Assembly (NCBI GenBank): GCA_905221605.1
Contig: CAJNDS010002346.1
Location: 1,148,240 to 1,212,239 of the forward strand
DNA: 64,000 nt
Reading direction: 5' to 3'
Origin: Symbiodinium natans
Lineage: Eukaryota; Sar; Dinophyceae; Suessiales; Symbiodiniaceae
Shown: one piece after another, positions 60,225 to 64,000 of the stretch
How positions within the stretch are numbered: the first letter of the stretch is position 1
Layout of the letters: each line of letters starts with the position of its first letter
Program-made: the position numbers and the translations under genes
The notes under the pieces: model-generated
The model's database searches: none
What the model was told of the DNA's origin: nothing
What the model saw: only the letters and a program-made list of their open reading frames with translations

Positions 60225-60370
60225 TATCCCTCTCGGGAATTAGTTTTTCTACTTTTGCTTATATAAACCCAAGAGGATATTAAAAAAAAACACATTATTT
60301 TTAAATAAAACCCAAGAGGATATGTAAAAACACACAGTATTTTGAGTAAGGTTCCAAGGGGAGTCTAGGT
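60225..60370 (+). mobile_element. Element family J with internal duplication
   Basis: TATATCCCTCTCGGGAATTAG; ATAAACCCAAGAGGATAT occurs twice (about 60260-60282 and 60305-60323), each followed by AAAAACACA-type sequence; ends AAGGTTCCAAGGGGAGTCTA. Confidence 0.7.
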
Positions 60371-60429
60371 CGGGGGGGCTAGGCGCAGTATCGGCGTGGG
60401 GCTCAATCCTCGCCTCTCTCAGGTTCTCT

Positions 60430-60510
60430 CTCTCTCTCTATATGTGTGTGTGTGTATATACAAAGATAAATATAAATATACGTATATATATATATATGTA
60501 TATATATATG

Positions 60511-60541
<31 letters not shown>

Positions 60542-60552
60542 GTATATATATG

Positions 60553-60585
<33 letters not shown>

Positions 60586-60590
60586 CACTC
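60430..60590 (+). repeat. (CT)n, (GT)n and (TATA/TATG)n microsatellites
   Basis: A short CT run and a GT run pass into about 120 bp of TATATATG variants. Confidence 0.97.
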
Positions 60591-61326
60591 TACATCCCTG
60601 ACATTTCCCCAAGACTTCTTGGAGGTTTGGCTGCTTGGCCGCTAGGGCTTAGGGCTTAGGGTTTCGGGTTTAGGGAACAAAGGGGTTCAGTTCCCTCACA
60701 GTTTCCCAAGGCTGCTGGTCGGTGTGCTGAGTTCATAGAACATCATAGCTCAGAGGTCTGCGCGAGTTGCTAGGTTGGCATCCTGTTCTGCCTTTTTGGG
60801 TGTGAGAGAGGGGGTTCTTAGATGGATGAGGTGCCTTTGCAGACATGTACCTTTGCCCCGGAGACCCTCAACCCACTAAACCCCTATCTTCCTCGAACCC
60901 CCCTGCAGAGCCAGTGGTTTCGAGTAACCGAAAAGCACGCCCGTGACTGCAACAACGCGTGGGCCCTCAACAACCTGATGCTCGAAACCGGGAACCCTAC
61001 GATTAAGAACACAAGAACCTACTTTGTTCTTGTAGACTCTAAAACCGCTTGTAGGAGACGTACGGTTTAGCTATAAAGAGAGGCTTTGGGTTCTTAAGGT
61101 TAAACCCTCAACCCTGAACCCCCAACCCAAAGCCCTAAACCCTAAACCCTGAACCCTAGACCCTAGACCCTAAACCCTGAGCCCGAAATCCGAAACCCTG
61201 AACTCCAAACCCTGAGCCCCCCGAACCGGATGCCCCCCAGGTATCTTCTAAACGCAAACGGGGCCGCCCAGGAGGCCCCGAGTTGAGGAACTGAGGGCGT
61301 AGGCACGGCGTAGGCCTAGGGTTGGA

Positions 61327-61500
61327 GGGGGGGGGGGGGGGGGGGGGGGTGGTTTGGTTTAGGGTTTAGGGTTTAGGGTTTAGGGTTTAGGGTTTAGGGT
61401 TTAGGGTTTAGGGCTTACGGTTTAGGGCTTAGGGCTTAGGGCTTCGGGCTTAGGGCTTACGGCTTAGGGCTTAGGGTTTAGGGTTCAGGGTTTAGGGTGG
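61327..61500 (+). repeat. G homopolymer followed by a telomere-type array
   Basis: A 23-nt G run, GTGGTTTGG, then TTTAGGG units with a GCTTAGG-rich sub-block. Confidence 0.94.
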
Positions 61501-62999
61501 TACGGAGGTTGCATGAAACCTCACCGGCCGGAGTTGGCTGTACGACGTGGGCATTATTGCTCGAGTCACTCTTCTTGTCGCTGTGGAACCCCCACAGGCT
61601 GTACAATTCCAGCTAGGCCCAGTATGGTAGACACCCTCACGGTTAGTGGAATCCCTGAACCCTAAACCCTAAACTACAAACCCTAAACCCTAAAACCCAA
61701 ACCCTAAAACCCGAACCCGAAACTCCAAACCTCAAACCCCCCCCCAACCCCCCCCTCCCCCACGCGCCAGGTCGTCGTAGCCGATTTCAAGCCGCGGAGG
61801 TTTGACGACCAGGACTACTCTGCTCCTGCCGGGTCCCTGAGTCTTAGGCCCAAGAGGTGAAGGGACGCCAAAGAGCTTACTGCCCCGCTTTTAGGGGTAC
61901 AGGGTTTAGGGTTGAGGGTTTAGGGTTTGGGGTTTAATGTTTAAAGTTTAGGGTTTAAAGTTTGGGGTTTAGGGTTTAGGGTTTAGGGAACATACCTTAC
62001 GTGTTATCAGGGTTCCTTTGCCTTCGCGCCGTTTCCCCTTGGACTTGTGTCATCGCATGCGGCGTTTCGGCATCTTAGGGTGTCGTAGCTCGGGCCTACA
62101 CAGGGCTTGAGACCTCTACAGCCCCTAAACCCTAAACCCTAAGCCCTAAACCCTAAACCCCAAACCCTACACCCTAAACCTCCAAACTCCAAAGCCCCGA
62201 AAACACCTCGATTAGTTTTGCCTGCGGAGTGGCTTGACAGGCGGGTGGCAAGACAACAGGGTTTAGGGTTTCGGGTTTTAATGGTTAAAAAGCGTAAACT
62301 CGACCCCTACCCCTTTAAACCTAAACCCTTAACCAGGTACCAGGTGTCAAAAGGGTTTCGAGTCCGCTGCCTGCCGGTCGTCGGCTTGAACGCTCGAATG
62401 TGCACTGAGAGGTTCCAGCAAGGCGCTTGAGCCTGTGGCGCCCCCACACGAACCCTAAACCTTAAACCCTAAACCCTAAACCCTAAAACCCTAAAACCCT
62501 AATAGGCACCAAGCCACTTTCAAGCACCAGCTCCTAAAGCCAAAGCCCTCAAAGCCCAGCTTTAGGGTTTAGGGTTTGAAGGAGATCCTTCAGCACCGCC
62601 CTCAACCCTGGAATTCGCCTTTTCGCGCCCAAAGTTGGCCCAACCCCATGCCATTAGAAACCCAAACCGCAAAATCTTGAACGCGCAATCCCCAAGCCCT
62701 GAGCCCCTGAGCCCCTAAAACCCCAAGCCCTGAGCCCCTAAACCCTACACCCTAAACCCTAAACCGCACCCCAAAACCCCTCAGCGCGGCGCCCACGAAG
62801 AGCGGCGTCATGGCCGCCCCCTTTGTGGCCGCCGTGCAGCGGCGCTGTTCGGCCAGTGCCCTGGGCCTCCCACATTGGGGGTTTTCGAAACTAAGGCGCT
62901 TATAGGGTTCAGGGTTTAGGGTTTGGGGTTTAGGGTTTACGGTTTACGGTCTAGGGTTTAGGGGCCCCAAAACCACATAATATCACCCACGAAATTTCG

Positions 63000-63990
63000 G
63001 ACATAACAGAGGACATTGAGCGGACAGCTTTGTATTTGGCAGACGGCGGACGCATTGCACGCTACCATTGCTGGTGGTCGATAAGTGCAAGAAGGGCGGC
63101 GCCTTCAAAGCGAAGGCCGGAGGGATCTCTGCCCGCTTCACCAGAAACGGCCATGCCAAGTGCAAAAGGCTGTCCCGCTAAGCTGTCGCCAACAAGTTTC
63201 CAGACTTGCTGCGGTTGGCCAAAGCGGGAAAGGACCCGCAGGTCCCAGACCACGGGTTCATTTTTCAAGCCGCGGCGCGGTGGCGCGCGCGCGCGGGCGG
63301 CGCACGGGCTGAGCGTCTTGAAGACGCGATCTTCGACTGCCACGGAGTGCTCCAGGAAGAGGCGGGGCCAGCGCGTCCTGGGGCCTCCGCGAGAGGGAGG
63401 CAGGAAAGCCGAAAGGCTGTAAGCATGGGCCTTCGTACTCATCTAACATCTTGTGGGGTTGAGGTGTTGTTGTGCACATGAGCGAGAGTTCGAAGCTCTG
63501 GTTTTTCTGGGCCAATCCGCGACAGGCCTGCGACAAGGCGCCACAACACCGCGACAAGTTCGCGACAGCTCAGCAAAGCAGATGTCCAAGCCGCAGACAA
63601 TCAATCCTAAATTTAAAGCTAAAACTTTTAGAAGCTACGGCCACGTCAATGAATGCACAGGAAGTGTTTCGTAAACAAAAATCAGCGTAATTCTAGGTTT
63701 GCAGGCAAATCATAAACTCGGGCAGCTAAGGCTTGTAAGAATATGAGTTGAAGAAGGCCGCACGACAAAGGGTACACGGTGTGAAACCAGCCCTCCGCAA
63801 CAAAGGTTTGTAACAAAAGGAAGGGGCGGCCCTGCGACAAAGGGGGTTTTGACTCGCATCTGAGGCAGATTATCTGGATGGACTCGGTGCCAGCACAAGC
63901 TGCAGGCGTCCTGAAAGGGCCAGCTGTTGCGGATTCGACCCACAGCTATGTCGGTCGCCACGCTGGCGGTCCCTTATCAACACGTTGTCC
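63000..63990. other. Repeat-free end of the window, coding status unclear
   Basis: A + strand frame with basic residues (CKKGGAFKAKAGGISARFTR) meets TAA at 63179, then the same frame is open again (ANKFPDLLRLAKAGKDPQVP ... RAERLEDAIFDCHGVLQEE) to about 63480. This could be a disrupted coding sequence or two exons. A CG-rich GCGCGCGCGCG run lies at 63283-63296. Nothing was recognised after 63480. Confidence 0.35.
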
Positions 63991-64000
63991 CTGGCGAGTG

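Larger units (their letters stand above)
57600..63000. other. Element- and tract-rich region without a supported gene
   Basis: Contains the listed elements, short telomere-type arrays and A/T microsatellites. 59320-59365 and 59413-59458 carry a direct repeat (AAATTGGTTGGATGTCCTTA / AAATTGGTTGGATTTCCTCA) separated by CCCTAAA units. Open frames are short. Confidence 0.5.

Overview
The window is nuclear DNA of a dinoflagellate. Three signals support this. (1) A near-complete dinoflagellate spliced-leader sequence (core GTAGCCATTTTGGCTCAAG, 55331-55349) lies just upstream of an intron-less, frameshifted ORF, as expected of a retroposed mRNA. (2) Reconstructed genes use GT, GC and GA splice donors with AG acceptors, a known dinoflagellate trait. 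(3) TTTAGGG / CCCTAAA telomere-type repeats, the alveolate/plant type, are scattered in both orientations through most of the window.

The main result is that real genes can be read once the introns are removed. Nearly every intron is a 100-280 bp terminal-inverted-repeat (TIR) element, an introner-like MITE, flanked by a 4-bp target-site duplication (TSD). The upstream TSD copy supplies the splice donor, the 3' end of the element (..AG) supplies the acceptor, and removing element plus one TSD copy restores the frame exactly. Four genes were rebuilt this way: a nine-exon bacterial-type tRNA m5U methyltransferase (TrmA; 3843-9410, about 385 aa, catalytic motifs intact); an acidic helical protein of unknown role (18541-19730, 245 aa); a multipass membrane protein carrying TIR-domain-like motifs (TIR in the Toll/interleukin-1 receptor sense; 30767-33868, about 392 aa); and the 3' part of another multipass membrane protein (48491-49684). 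A candidate fifth gene (7669-8591) sits inside the last TrmA intron. Further exon-like pieces occur at 24670-24807, 52875-53153 and 57199-57585.

Layout: 1-3.7 kb, telomere-type tracts and element families; 3.8-9.4 kb, TrmA; 9.4-18.2 kb, dense telomere-type tracts separating short exon-like islands; 18.5-19.7 kb, acidic gene; 19.8-30.4 kb, elements, tracts and weak exons; 30.7-33.9 kb, TIR-motif membrane gene; 34-37 kb, elements; 37.2-48.4 kb, an almost purely satellite block whose core (38928-47524) is bounded by perfect 27-bp inverted repeats; 48.5-49.7 kb, membrane gene; 50-55 kb, tracts and elements; 55.3-57.6 kb, spliced-leader retrocopy and an ORF; 57.6-64 kb, tracts and elements with little coding signal.

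At least a dozen TIR element families are present. Several copies carry a telomere-type array inside them, often where the element itself has a telomere-like seed (GGGTTTAGG). No rRNA, tRNA, CRISPR array or bacterial-style operon was seen. All convincing genes are on the + strand.
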